From: Planctomycetota bacterium
Lineage (GTDB): Bacteria; Planctomycetota; UBA1135; GCA-002686595
Assembly (NCBI GenBank): GCA_023150475.1
Contig: JAKLKU010000007.1
Coordinates: 246,110 to 310,109, forward strand
Length of the DNA: 64,000 bases
Direction of reading: 5' to 3'
In this document: piece by piece, positions 39,698 through 49,202 of the stretch
Layout of the letters: each line of letters begins with the position of its first letter
Numbering within the stretch: the stretch's first letter is position 1
Notes under the pieces: generated by a model
What the model saw: only the letters and a program-made list of their open reading frames with translations
Told to the model about the DNA's origin: nothing
Database searches by the model: none
Program-made: the position numbers and the translations under genes

Positions 39698-40549
39698 ATG
39701 GATCTCGGACTTCGTGACGCCGTCGTCTTGATCACCGGCGCGTCGGGCGGCATCGGCCGCGCGCTCGCCGACGAATTCGCCGCGGAAGACGCGCGGCTCG
39801 TGCTCACCGGGCGCACGCGTTTCGACGAGCTCGTCGCGCTCGTCGCAACGAAGCCTTGGAAGGACCGCGCGGTGTGCGTGCGCGCCGACGCGGCGCAACC
39901 CGCCGAGATCGAGGCCGCGTTCTCCGCCGGAGTCGAGCGTTTCGGTCGGGTCGACGTCGCCGTCGCCAACGCCGGGTTCTGGCCGCGCGAGAACCTGCTC
40001 TTGCACCAAGCGAGCGAAGCACGCATCCGCGGCGCTCTCGACGCGAACTTGTTCAGCGCGGTGTTCACGGCGCGGGCGTTCATGGCAACGCTCGCGCGCA
40101 CCGGCCCGCGCGAGGACGGACGCGGCGCGTCGCTGTGCCTCGTCGGTTCGACGGCCGGGCGTTTCGGCGAGCGGCACCACTGCGAGTACGCGGTCGCGAA
40201 GGCGGGGCTCCACGGGTTGCTCGTGACGCTGAAGAACGAGATCGTGCTCGTCGACCGCTATGCGCGCGTCAACATGGTCGAACCCGGTTGGACGGTGACG
40301 CACATGGTGCGGCCGGAGCTCGAGACGCCCGGCGTGATCGCTCGGGTGACGCGCACGATGCCGCTGCGCCAACTCGCGCGCGCCGTCGACATCGCCCGTT
40401 CGATCGTGCTGCTCTCGTCGCCGACCGCGTCCCGCCACACGACGGGCCAGACCCTGACGCTCGCGGGCGGCATGGAAGGCCGCGCGCTGTGGGAAGCCGC
40501 CGACGTGGACGAATCGGCGGTGCGCGCGCGGCTCGTCGATCCTCGCTAG
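39698..40549 (+). CDS. SDR-family oxidoreductase
   Basis: LITGASGGIGRALADEFA (TGxxxGIG), VANAG, S...Y/K active-site region (GSTAGRFGERHHCEYAVAKAG). Confidence 0.93.
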   Translation: MDLGLRDAVVLITGASGGIGRALADEFAAEDARLVLTGRTRFDELVALVATKPWKDRAVCVRADAAQPAEIEAAFSAGVERFGRVDVAVANAGFWPRENLLLHQASEARIRGALDANLFSAVFTARAFMATLARTGPREDGRGASLCLVGSTAGRFGERHHCEYAVAKAGLHGLLVTLKNEIVLVDRYARVNMVEPGWTVTHMVRPELETPGVIARVTRTMPLRQLARAVDIARSIVLLSSPTASRHTTGQTLTLAGGMEGRALWEAADVDESAVRARLVDPR

Positions 40550-40832
40550 CGAACAGTGAACGGGCCAAGCGACGAAGGAAGCGCTTGAATTCCGTGTGTT
40601 GAGTTCGTCTTGAGCTCATGGGTCTTTCGTCGAAATCGCGAAATGCCGCCAGAGCATTCGTCATCCGCGTCCTCACTCGGGCGACGCAAGCTCATCACTG
40701 GATCAACGCGCCGTCGTCACGTGTGCATCACGAAGACCAGCCGTGCGTTGCGAACTCATCCATTCTCGAGCAATCCAGAGATTGCAGGACGAATCTCAAT
40801 TCGCGCGTTCGTCGATGGCCGCGTCGGTTGTG

Positions 40833-41336
40833 CTACCGATAGTAGTGGCTGCGAACACTCGCCTGCCACTTCTGGAACACTGCTGCCAAGGCCTTCTTCG
40901 CTGAGGCTGACATGGTCGGATCCGGCATTCGGTGTATGAACACGTCAGTAACGCCGGGGTCGAATACCCCGCCCGTGATTCCATCCTCGGCGAACACGAG
41001 GAGCGGTAATTGGAGGCCAAACAGAATCCCAGCTTCAAGCTGGTTCCATGGAGTTGGGAAGGGAACCGCACGCGTCACCGGCTTTTCCGACGGGGTTCCG
41101 CGCTTTGCGATCCCGGTCTGCAATTGGATCTGCTCGAAGCCGAGGATCACACCCCCGGAGCAGTGCTTCGCCAGGAGGAAGACCTCTCGAAGGGGTAGAT
41201 CCGTCGGGTAATCGGACCGGCCGAGCGCACGGGGCTCGAGGTTCGCACGGTCGAGTTCGCGCAGAATCATCTTTCGCGAAGCGTCCTGTGCAGCGTTCAG
41301 ACTTGTGGGACAAGACACGAACACAGGGATCTTCAC
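40833..41336 (-). CDS. Small TIR/NDT-like Rossmannoid protein (conserved hypothetical)
   Basis: GTG start with GAAGGAA upstream; KIPVFVSCPTSLN...CSGGVILGFEQ...FPTPWNQLEAGILFGLQLPLLVFAEDGITGGVFD; W-x2-L-E arrangement recalls TIR/NDT folds; lower GC. Confidence 0.7.
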   Translation of the reverse strand: MKIPVFVSCPTSLNAAQDASRKMILRELDRANLEPRALGRSDYPTDLPLREVFLLAKHCSGGVILGFEQIQLQTGIAKRGTPSEKPVTRAVPFPTPWNQLEAGILFGLQLPLLVFAEDGITGGVFDPGVTDVFIHRMPDPTMSASAKKALAAVFQKWQASVRSHYYR

Positions 41337-41344
41337 ATTGGTTC

Positions 41345-41649
41345 CTTCAAGAGTTTGAAGCGGGCGGAGATCCGCGTTGCAGTGCGAACGATCGACGCTC
41401 CGCCTCACGGAAGAGTATGCGCTGGCCGTCCACATGCCAAGTGGGAACTACGTGGTACGGGCGGACCGCGGGGAGCGCGCCGTCGGACGGGGCGCGAGGT
41501 CACTGGAGCCGAACGGACATGCCGGTGACGAACGCCTCGCGCGACGAACTGCCTTCAAGCACTTCTTCGTCGCTGCAGTTCAGGTCGAATGACTCGACTC
41601 GCGCGTCGTCCAGCTTCGCCGAGGCCCAATCGCCCGGGTTTGGCATCGG
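41345..41649 (-). pseudogene. Possible interrupted small ORF upstream of the TIR-like gene (one in-frame TGA at 41500-41502)
   Basis: MPNPGDWASAKLDDARVESFDLNCSDEEVLEGSSSREAFVTGMSVRLQ*PRAPSDGALPAVRPYHVVPTWHVDGQRILFREAERRSFALQRGSPPASNS*, ending just before the 41336 GTG start. Confidence 0.3.
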
Positions 41650-41705
41650 CACGCGTTCGAGCCCCGACCGCGTGCTCGTATGGGCACTCCCCGCCCCCGA
41701 CCTTG

Positions 41706-42830
41706 TCAGGCCTCCAGCCGAGCGCCGCACGCGATTGCGTACGCGCTCCAGGTCGCGCGACTGCAGCGGAGCCAGGTCCACTCGGCGGCGTGGGTGCGGC
41801 CGCGCGCGGCGAGAGCGCGGGCGAACTCGGGGTCCGACAGCACCGACTTCGCCGCCGCATGCAGCGCGTCGACGTCTTCCGGGTCGGGCAGGAGTGCGCC
41901 GTCGCCGCACACTTCGGGCAGCGTCGTCGCCGAGCTCGCGATCGTCGGGGCGCCGAGCAGCATCGCCTCGAGCGGCGGCAGGCCGAAGCCTTCCGACAGG
42001 CTCGCGAAGAAGAAGAGCTCGCACTGCGCCATCAGCCGCGCGAGCTCCGCGTCGTCGACGAACTCGCGCACCTCGATCCGTTCTCTCGCCGGCGAAGCCT
42101 CGACCGCGCGCAAGAACGCCTCCGTGCGCCAGCCATGCGGGCCGACGACGAGCCAACGGTGCGGGAACCCGTCGCGCACGAGCCTCTCGAACGCCGCGAG
42201 CATGCGCAGGTGGTTCTTGCGCGGGTCGATGCGGCTCGCGGTCAGCACGAAACGTCCACTTGCCGGCGCGAAGCCTTCCGGCGGAACGTGGCGCAGCACG
42301 TGATCGCAGCCGAGCGGCGTGACCGCGATGCGCTCGCGCGCGACACCGAACGCACGCTCGACTTCACGCGCGACGAACTGCGTCGGCACGAAGAGCAGCG
42401 ACGAACGTTCGACGAGCGCACGCGCGGCGCGGCTCATGCGCTCCGCGGTCTCCGGCTCGACGAAACGCCCGTCGCGTTCGAGGTAGATCGTGTCGAAGAT
42501 CGTCGCGACTTCGCGCGCGCGGCGCACCGGGAGCACGTTCGGCTGCGTGTGGTGCCACACGTCGACGCCGCCGAGCGAGTCGTCGGCGCCGCGACCGCTC
42601 GCACGCAGCAACGTCGGCAGGAGTTTCGCGGGCAAACGCCGCCGCACGAGCCTCGCGCGGCCGTAGCCGAGCTCGTCGGTCGAGAAGCGGCTCTGCGCGA
42701 GCGTCGAACCGAACAACGCGACGTCTCGATCGTGCCCGAGCTCGACGAACGAACGCACGAGTTCGCGCGCGTAACGCCCGATGCCCTCGCGATTCTGCAG
42801 TCCGGGCCGGAAGTCGAGGCCGACGCGCAT
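41706..42830 (-). CDS. GT4-family glycosyltransferase
   Basis: MRVGLDFRPGLQNREGIGRYARELV...TASRIDPRKNHLRMLAAFERL...FASLSEGFGLPPLEAMLLGAPTIAS. Confidence 0.93.
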   Translation of the reverse strand: MRVGLDFRPGLQNREGIGRYARELVRSFVELGHDRDVALFGSTLAQSRFSTDELGYGRARLVRRRLPAKLLPTLLRASGRGADDSLGGVDVWHHTQPNVLPVRRAREVATIFDTIYLERDGRFVEPETAERMSRAARALVERSSLLFVPTQFVAREVERAFGVARERIAVTPLGCDHVLRHVPPEGFAPASGRFVLTASRIDPRKNHLRMLAAFERLVRDGFPHRWLVVGPHGWRTEAFLRAVEASPARERIEVREFVDDAELARLMAQCELFFFASLSEGFGLPPLEAMLLGAPTIASSATTLPEVCGDGALLPDPEDVDALHAAAKSVLSDPEFARALAARGRTHAAEWTWLRCSRATWSAYAIACGARLEA

Positions 42831-42894
42831 GGGCCGAGGATTCTACGGACGCGCGGCGCGCGCCGTCTTGTGCCGAGCGACGACGCCGCGTGAA

Positions 42895-45747
42895 ATGCGA
42901 GGTGGGATGGGTGAGGAGGGAGCCGCAACGCCGGGGATCGACGAGCTCGTGATCCGCGCGCTCGATGCGCTGGAGCGCGGCGCGCACGACGAAGTCGAGG
43001 CGCTGTGCACGGCGCATCCCGAGCACGCGTCGACGTTGCGGCGACGCATCGCGTTGCTCGGTGGGCTCGGCGTGCTCGGTGGGCTCGGCGTGCTCGGTGC
43101 GCCGGCGAAGCCGGTCGCGAGCGACGGCCACGAACGGCTCGGCGAGTTCGAGCTCCTCGAGCAGCTCGGCGCCGGCGGCATGGGCGTCGTCTACCGCGCG
43201 CGCCAAGAGAGGCTGCAGCGCGACGTCGCGCTCAAGATCGTGCGGCCGGAGTTCCTCTACTTCCCCGAGACGCGCGAGCGATTTCGCCGCGAAGTCGAGA
43301 CCGTCGCGCGTTTGCAGCACCCGGGCATCGTGCCGGTCTATTCGGTCGGTGAAGAACGCGGCGTGCCGTTCTTCACGATGGAGTTCGTGTCCGGTGCGTC
43401 GCTCGAGAAGGTCCTCGCGCGCGTGCGCGGCCGCGAGCCCGCGAAGTTGACGGGCGCCGATCTCGCGCCTGCGCCGGAACGTTCGGGTTGGCTCTTCGCC
43501 GGTTCGTGGGAGGATGCGTGCCTGCGGATCGTGCGGCAAGTCGCGGAGGCGCTCGAGCACGCGCACGAACGTGGCGTGATCCACCGCGACTTGAAGCCGT
43601 CGAACGTGATGTTGTCCGCCGGCGCGGCGAGCCGCGTGCTCCTGCTCGACTTCGGTCTCTCGAGCCTCGCCGGTTCCGGCAAGTTGACGCGCACCGGCGC
43701 GCAACTCGGCACGCTCGACTACATGTCGCCGGAGCAAGTGCGCGGCGACGCTGCGGCGATCGGGCCGGCGTCGGACGTCTATTCGCTCGGCGCGACGCTG
43801 TACGAGCTCCTGACGCTCGCAAAACCGTTCGAAGCGACTTCGCTGTCCGCTGCAGCCGTCGCGATCGAGCGCGGCGAGCTCGTCGCGCCGCGTGCGCGGA
43901 ATCCCGCGCTGTCGTGGGAGGCCGAGACGATCGTGCTGACCGCGATGGATCGTGATCCTTCCCGGCGTTATCCGTCCGCCGCCGCGTTCGCACGAGATCT
44001 CGAGAACGCGCTCGCGAAACGACCGCTCGACGCGAAGCGCATGTCGCCGTGGCTCGTGGTGCGGCGTTGGATCGAGCGCAATCCGATGCGCGCGATCGCG
44101 GCCGGACTGCTCGCGCTGGTCGCGCTCGGCGGTCCGTCGCTCTGGGCGTGGCAACAGCAGCGCGCGGCCCGCGAGGTCGCCGCGGAACGCGACGTCGCGC
44201 AAGCGAACCTCGATCGCGCGCTCGCCGCCGTCGACGCGATGCTCGTCGAAGTCGCGTCCGAGCGTCTGCAGGACGTGCCGCAAGTGCAGACCGTGCGCCG
44301 CGCGCTGCTCGAACGTGCGCGCAGCTTCTACGACGAGTTCCTGGCCGTTTCAGGCGACGATCCGCGGATCGCACGCGGGCAAGGCGACGTGCATCGCAAG
44401 CTCGCGGGCGTGTTGCACGGCCTGGGCGAATTCGAACGCGCCGCGGCCGTCGCGCGCACCGCGGTCGAATTCGGTGAACGCGAGCTCGCCGCCGCAGTGG
44501 GCGCCGAAAGGGTGGAGGGCGACGTCGTGGCCGCCGACCGCGCGCGCATCGCGATCGCCGAAGCGCGCAGCGTGCACTCGAAAGCGCTGTGGAAGCTCGG
44601 GTTGCCCGATGACGCGGAACGCGAGGTCCGCGCGGCGCTGGACGAGCTCGATCGTCTGGTCGCGCGCGGCGTCGGCGGCGACGAACTCCGGCTGACGGCG
44701 GTCGACACGCGTTGCGATTTCGCGTTCGTGTTGCGCACGCTCGATCGACGCGACGACGCGGCGCGGGAGATCTCGCGCGCCGAGCAGGACGGCCTCGCGT
44801 TGATGGCGGCACACGCGACGGACCCGCGTTTCGCGACGACCGTCGCGGAAGTGCTGCGCGAGCGAGCGTTCCTGGCCGTGTTCGCCCGAGACCACGAAGC
44901 GGCGCGTGAGCTCCACGAACGTGAAGTCGCCCTGCTCGAGCCGGTGCGCGCCGCGCATCCCGACGACACGGACGTCGAGCATTCGCTCGCGATCGCCGTC
45001 GCGAACCTCGGGCGCGCGACGCTCGATCTCGGCGACGCGCGCACGGCTCTCCCGGTGCTCGAGCGCGCCGTCACGTTGCTCTCGAACTTCGTCGTCGCGT
45101 ATCCGCTCGACACGACCGCTCGTGCGACGCTCGCCGGCTGCATGATCAACCTGGGCATCGTCGAAGGCGCAAGCGGAGACGTCCGCGCGACCCTCGCTCG
45201 GTTCCAGGCGGCGCGCGAGCAACTCGCGCGTGCGGCGAGCGACCGGCCCGACAATTTCGACCCGCTGATCCAACTCGCGCAGCTCGAGTTCAACGTCGCG
45301 ATGGCGCACGCGCGGCTCGGCGAACTCGACCGCACCGCCGAGACGCTCGACGCGGCCTACGCGACGATCGGCACGGTGCGCCGCGCGTTCCCGGCGAACG
45401 TCGAGTACGCCGGCATCGAGCGCAGCATCGTGCAACGTTCCGTGCAGGCCGCGGTCGCATTGGAGCGCGGCGCGCAGGCGATCGAGTACGCCGGCCGTTT
45501 CGTCCCGAGCGACGATCCCGCGTCGCTCTTCGAGCACGCGCGCTTGTACGCGTCGTGCGTACCGCTCGCCGCGCCAAGCGAGGACTCCGTGCGCGCCGCG
45601 TTGCTCGACAGGACGTTCGCCGCACTCGACCGCGCGCTCGCCGCCGGCTTCGCGGACGCAGACGCGCTCGCGACGCCGACGTGGGAGCCGCTGTCCGCGG
45701 ACGCGCGCCTCACCGCGGCGCGCGAACGGCTCGGTGCCCGGAAGTAG
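42895..45747 (+). CDS. Receptor-type Ser/Thr protein kinase (kinase-TM-TPR)
   Basis: LGAGGMGVVYRARQERLQRDVALKIV, HRDLKPSNVML, DFGLSS, MSPEQVRGD; TM AIAAGLLALVALGGPSLWAW; C-terminal helical repeats. Confidence 0.94.
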   Translation: MRGGMGEEGAATPGIDELVIRALDALERGAHDEVEALCTAHPEHASTLRRRIALLGGLGVLGGLGVLGAPAKPVASDGHERLGEFELLEQLGAGGMGVVYRARQERLQRDVALKIVRPEFLYFPETRERFRREVETVARLQHPGIVPVYSVGEERGVPFFTMEFVSGASLEKVLARVRGREPAKLTGADLAPAPERSGWLFAGSWEDACLRIVRQVAEALEHAHERGVIHRDLKPSNVMLSAGAASRVLLLDFGLSSLAGSGKLTRTGAQLGTLDYMSPEQVRGDAAAIGPASDVYSLGATLYELLTLAKPFEATSLSAAAVAIERGELVAPRARNPALSWEAETIVLTAMDRDPSRRYPSAAAFARDLENALAKRPLDAKRMSPWLVVRRWIERNPMRAIAAGLLALVALGGPSLWAWQQQRAAREVAAERDVAQANLDRALAAVDAMLVEVASERLQDVPQVQTVRRALLERARSFYDEFLAVSGDDPRIARGQGDVHRKLAGVLHGLGEFERAAAVARTAVEFGERELAAAVGAERVEGDVVAADRARIAIAEARSVHSKALWKLGLPDDAEREVRAALDELDRLVARGVGGDELRLTAVDTRCDFAFVLRTLDRRDDAAREISRAEQDGLALMAAHATDPRFATTVAEVLRERAFLAVFARDHEAARELHEREVALLEPVRAAHPDDTDVEHSLAIAVANLGRATLDLGDARTALPVLERAVTLLSNFVVAYPLDTTARATLAGCMINLGIVEGASGDVRATLARFQAAREQLARAASDRPDNFDPLIQLAQLEFNVAMAHARLGELDRTAETLDAAYATIGTVRRAFPANVEYAGIERSIVQRSVQAAVALERGAQAIEYAGRFVPSDDPASLFEHARLYASCVPLAAPSEDSVRAALLDRTFAALDRALAAGFADADALATPTWEPLSADARLTAARERLGARK
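43060..43095 (+). repeat. 18-bp tandem duplication (GGTGGGCTCGGCGTGCTC x2) encoding GGLGVLGGLGVL
   Basis: Direct reading. Confidence 0.85.
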
Positions 45748-45812
45748 CCACGCCGAATCTGTGCGGAGCTGGCGATCCGCGATAGTGTCTTGCGCTTCGC
45801 ACGGAGGGAGAC

Positions 45813-47471
45813 GTGCTGTTCGTCAGCTTTCAAGATCGTGGTCACGACAAGGAGAATGCGCGCGCCTTCGCCGAAGGGCTGCGCGCGCTCGGCATCGACG
45901 TTTGGTGCTCGGCGATTCCAGGCACCATTCCGAAAGGGCAAACGAGCAATGCGGCTGTCGTTCGTGCGCTCGAGCGGTCAACTTGCTTCGTGTTGGTGAC
46001 GTCGGGGTCGATCGACTCGAACTGGGTCCTCGGCGAAATCGATACTGCACTCGAACGGGCGGACGAAGATGCCACGTACTCGATCGTGCCTGTGCTGCTA
46101 CCCGGCGCTCGGTCGCGCGACTTGCCGGTGGCGCTGCGGACGCTCGAGCGTCTAACCACCAGCGTCGAGCCGCGACGCGCGAACGCGGAAGCGTTTCGCG
46201 AGTGGGCGCGGAGTCTCGGCTTCCCGGTCGTCGAACCGCCACGTGACGCCCCTGCCAACGCGCGAACGCAGCCGGCACACGCAACGCCACCGGCGGGCGC
46301 AACGCGGGAGCCCGTGGTCGACGCACCTCTCGAAGCACACGAGCGCACGGCGGCGACGAGAGACTCCGACAACCAACGGCGAATGGAGCCCGAGCCGTTC
46401 TTCGTGCGGCCGGGGGCACTGCTGTCGCTGCTCGCCGTGACGCTCGTGCTCACGGGCGGGTACTACATGTTCCGGCGTTTCGATGTCGTCGGTCCACTCG
46501 AACGACCCAAGCTTGGAACCGACGGTTCAGGTGTCGCCGCCGCGGCGTCGCCGCGTACATGGCCCGCGGTGCGCGAGAGGCTGACGCTCGACCCGCGTTT
46601 CGTGGGCGTCGAGTTGCCCGATCAAGTCGGCCTGCTTCCGCTCGGTCAGAACGGCCGTACGAGGCTCGAGGAGTTCGCAGTCGAAGGCACGGGTGCCGTG
46701 CCCAGCGAAGCGACTCGCGACGCCGAAGGAGTGCTGCCGATCACGGACGAGGACGCGATCGTGCTCGTGCTCGTCCCGCCCGGCTCATTCCAGATGGGCT
46801 CGCCGCCAGGAGTCAGAAACGGCGATGGACGTCCCCAACATCTGGTCACGTTCTCCCAGCCGTTCTTCATCGCGCGCACCGAACTCACGAACGCTCAACT
46901 GCGAGCCGTGCCTGTCGGGCGGAATTCGAGCGACGCACGGCTCCCGGCGGCCGGTGTTTCGTGGCACGACTTCGTAGGTCATGGTTCCACATTCGGCTTG
47001 CGGTTGCCGACCGAGTCCGAGTGGGAGTATGCGTGTCGAGCAGGGACGACGACGGAGTACAGCTTCGGCAATGATGCTGCGGGGCTCGCGACGCACGGTT
47101 GGTACTTCATCAACTCGGGGACGCAACCGCTGGACGAGCAGACCGAGTGGAAGTTTGGGAACCTGGACGAGTGGGGGTGCCGAGCCCATCCAGTCGGAGA
47201 TGCGACGAAGTTGGCAAATCCGTGGGGCTTGCACGACATGCACGGGAACGTGTGGGAGTGGTGCGCGGACAGCTGGCACTGGAACTATGAAGGGGCGCCG
47301 AATGACGGCAGTCAGCGGTTGGATCAGGAGTCTCCAGATCGCGTGGTGCGCGGCGGGGCGTTCGATACTCCCGCCGGACACCTGCGGTCGGCGTCCCGGC
47401 GCAGATCTAACGCGGCGGAGCCATCGCGCAGTGTCGGAGCGCGCTACGCCCGGTCTGTCGCCACGAATTGA
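45813..47471 (+). CDS. TIR domain - TM - formylglycine-generating-enzyme-like (FGE/C-lectin fold) receptor-like protein
   Basis: GTG start with GGAGGGAG RBS; LFVSFQDRGHDKENARAFAEGLRALGIDVW...CFVLVTSGSIDSNWVLGEIDTAL (TIR); TM ALLSLLAVTLVLTGGYYMF; PPGSFQMGSPPG...ISWHDF-like, LPTESEWEYACRAGTTTEYSFGND, NPWGLHDMHGNVWEWCADSW, RVVRGGAFD (FGE-sulfatase). Confidence 0.9.
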   Translation: MLFVSFQDRGHDKENARAFAEGLRALGIDVWCSAIPGTIPKGQTSNAAVVRALERSTCFVLVTSGSIDSNWVLGEIDTALERADEDATYSIVPVLLPGARSRDLPVALRTLERLTTSVEPRRANAEAFREWARSLGFPVVEPPRDAPANARTQPAHATPPAGATREPVVDAPLEAHERTAATRDSDNQRRMEPEPFFVRPGALLSLLAVTLVLTGGYYMFRRFDVVGPLERPKLGTDGSGVAAAASPRTWPAVRERLTLDPRFVGVELPDQVGLLPLGQNGRTRLEEFAVEGTGAVPSEATRDAEGVLPITDEDAIVLVLVPPGSFQMGSPPGVRNGDGRPQHLVTFSQPFFIARTELTNAQLRAVPVGRNSSDARLPAAGVSWHDFVGHGSTFGLRLPTESEWEYACRAGTTTEYSFGNDAAGLATHGWYFINSGTQPLDEQTEWKFGNLDEWGCRAHPVGDATKLANPWGLHDMHGNVWEWCADSWHWNYEGAPNDGSQRLDQESPDRVVRGGAFDTPAGHLRSASRRRSNAAEPSRSVGARYARSVATN

Positions 47472-47654
47472 CTTCACCACATTACTCGGAGTGCGTCCGT
47501 GCGGGCTGTGGGCCGGATGGAGTGTGTTGACGAAGGAGACGCGTGCAGTGGTGCCTTGGTCATGCGCACGACTGCGACGACGGTGGCGTCCAGTGTGACG
47601 AGCGAAGCGAGGCCACCAAGGACGGAAGGTCATCGGTGCCCTGCGTCAAGCGGC

Positions 47655-49004
47655 TCAGGCGAGGGCGTGCAGCGCCGACGAGAGCGCGGCTGCCAGCGCG
47701 AAGCCCAGTGGGCCGCCGAGCCAGAGCCACGCGCGACGATCGAGGAAGCGCACGCCGTTCGCGTGGAGCACGAGGGCGCTGCCGAGCGTCACCAGCGACT
47801 CGGTCAGGAAGGTCGTGCAGCCCGCGCCCGTGATGCCGAAGCGCGGCACGGCGACGAAGTTCGCCAAGACGTTGAAGGCGAGCGCGACGCCGGCGATCGC
47901 GAAGCGTCCGCGGTTCGCGCCCGACGCGACGACGCACGTGACGAAGAACGAGCCGGCGTAGATCGCGACCACGGCGCCGAGCAGCCAACGGAAGCTCGCG
48001 CTCGCCGCGCCGGTGCCGTCGTGGAAGAGCTCGAGCAGCTCGTAGGTCCACGGCCAGAGCAGTCCTGCGCACGCGCCGGCCGCCGCGAACACCTTGGGTC
48101 CGAGCCCGGCGATCGCTGCGCCGAGCCGTCCTTCCGCGTGGCAGCGCGCGAGCCACGGCAACGCCGCGAGCGACGTGTACTGCGCGATCATGATCAAGAG
48201 CGAGAGGAACCGAACGGCGACGTTGTAGTGCCCGAGCTCCGCTTCGCCGACGTAGACGCGCACGAAGACGTTGTCGATCCAGAAGTAGAGCTGCGAGCAC
48301 AACGCGGCGAGCCCGAGCGGCAGCGCGGCGCGGAAGAACTGCGGCGACGGCTCGACGCTTTCGGGCTTCGGCGGCAGCGCGCGGCGCGACGCGAAGTAGA
48401 GGAGCACGTTGGCGATCGTGCTGCCCGCCGCGACGCCGAGCACGTAGAGCGCGGGCTCGCGCACCTCGGCGAACCGCAGGCCGATCACGAACGTCAGGCT
48501 GAGCGCGCTCGCCGTCGAACGCATCAACACCGGCACGCGCCACGAGATGCGGTTCTTGAAGACCACCGAGCCGAGCTCGAGCGCGTGCGTCACGGGGTAG
48601 AACGACGCGACGAGGATCCACACGGCGCCCGGCTCGCGTTCGAGGAACGCCCAGCCGCCGACGAGGACCACGCCGACGAGTCCGGAGAGCACGCGCACGC
48701 GCCGGCCCGACGCCAACACCGCGTGAATCGCCGCGGGGTCGTTCGCGGTGCGCTGCACGGCGACTTGTCCCGACCCGAGGTCGGCGAAGGAATCGAGCCA
48801 CGCGAAGACGGCGAGATAGAACGTGAACCGACCGAACGCGTCGGGCGCGAGCCAGTTCGCGAGCAACGCGAGCGTCGCGAGCGTGCAACTCGCGCTGAAG
48901 ACTCGGCCGAGCACCTGCAACGCCGTGCCGCGCCACACGCGGCGCGGCGGCGAGGCGGACCCGGAGTCTTCGGCGGGCGTAGGCGCGATCACGCGGCACG
49001 CCAT
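47655..49004 (-). CDS. Polysaccharide flippase (Wzx/MATE-like)
   Basis: ~12-14 hydrophobic segments; LAPDAFGRFTFYLAVFAWLDSFADLGSGQVAVQR; YVGEAELGHYNVAVRFLSLL. Confidence 0.88.
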   Translation of the reverse strand: MACRVIAPTPAEDSGSASPPRRVWRGTALQVLGRVFSASCTLATLALLANWLAPDAFGRFTFYLAVFAWLDSFADLGSGQVAVQRTANDPAAIHAVLASGRRVRVLSGLVGVVLVGGWAFLEREPGAVWILVASFYPVTHALELGSVVFKNRISWRVPVLMRSTASALSLTFVIGLRFAEVREPALYVLGVAAGSTIANVLLYFASRRALPPKPESVEPSPQFFRAALPLGLAALCSQLYFWIDNVFVRVYVGEAELGHYNVAVRFLSLLIMIAQYTSLAALPWLARCHAEGRLGAAIAGLGPKVFAAAGACAGLLWPWTYELLELFHDGTGAASASFRWLLGAVVAIYAGSFFVTCVVASGANRGRFAIAGVALAFNVLANFVAVPRFGITGAGCTTFLTESLVTLGSALVLHANGVRFLDRRAWLWLGGPLGFALAAALSSALHALA

Positions 49005-49202
49005 GGAAGCAGCACGCCGCAGTGCTGGAAAGTCCGGACGTGTGCGGCATCGCGCGAAGGGCTGCGCGGAATCACTCGAATGGGAGTTCCAAGATTGGAT
49101 TCAGTCGGAACTTTCATCCGGCCGAGATGCAGTTTCGTGTGGGACGCCGGATAGCATCGCCGGCGCTCGCTGACTTTCGGAAACCAAGGCAGGGGACCCA
49201 GC

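Noticed and set aside
45813-47471. FGE C-terminus as a diversity-generating-retroelement variable region
   Set aside because: No reverse transcriptase or template repeat seen in the window; kept only as something to check outside it
47472-47654. Possible remnant gene between the TIR-FGE gene and the flippase
   Set aside because: Short, no recognisable motif in any frame, composition ambiguous
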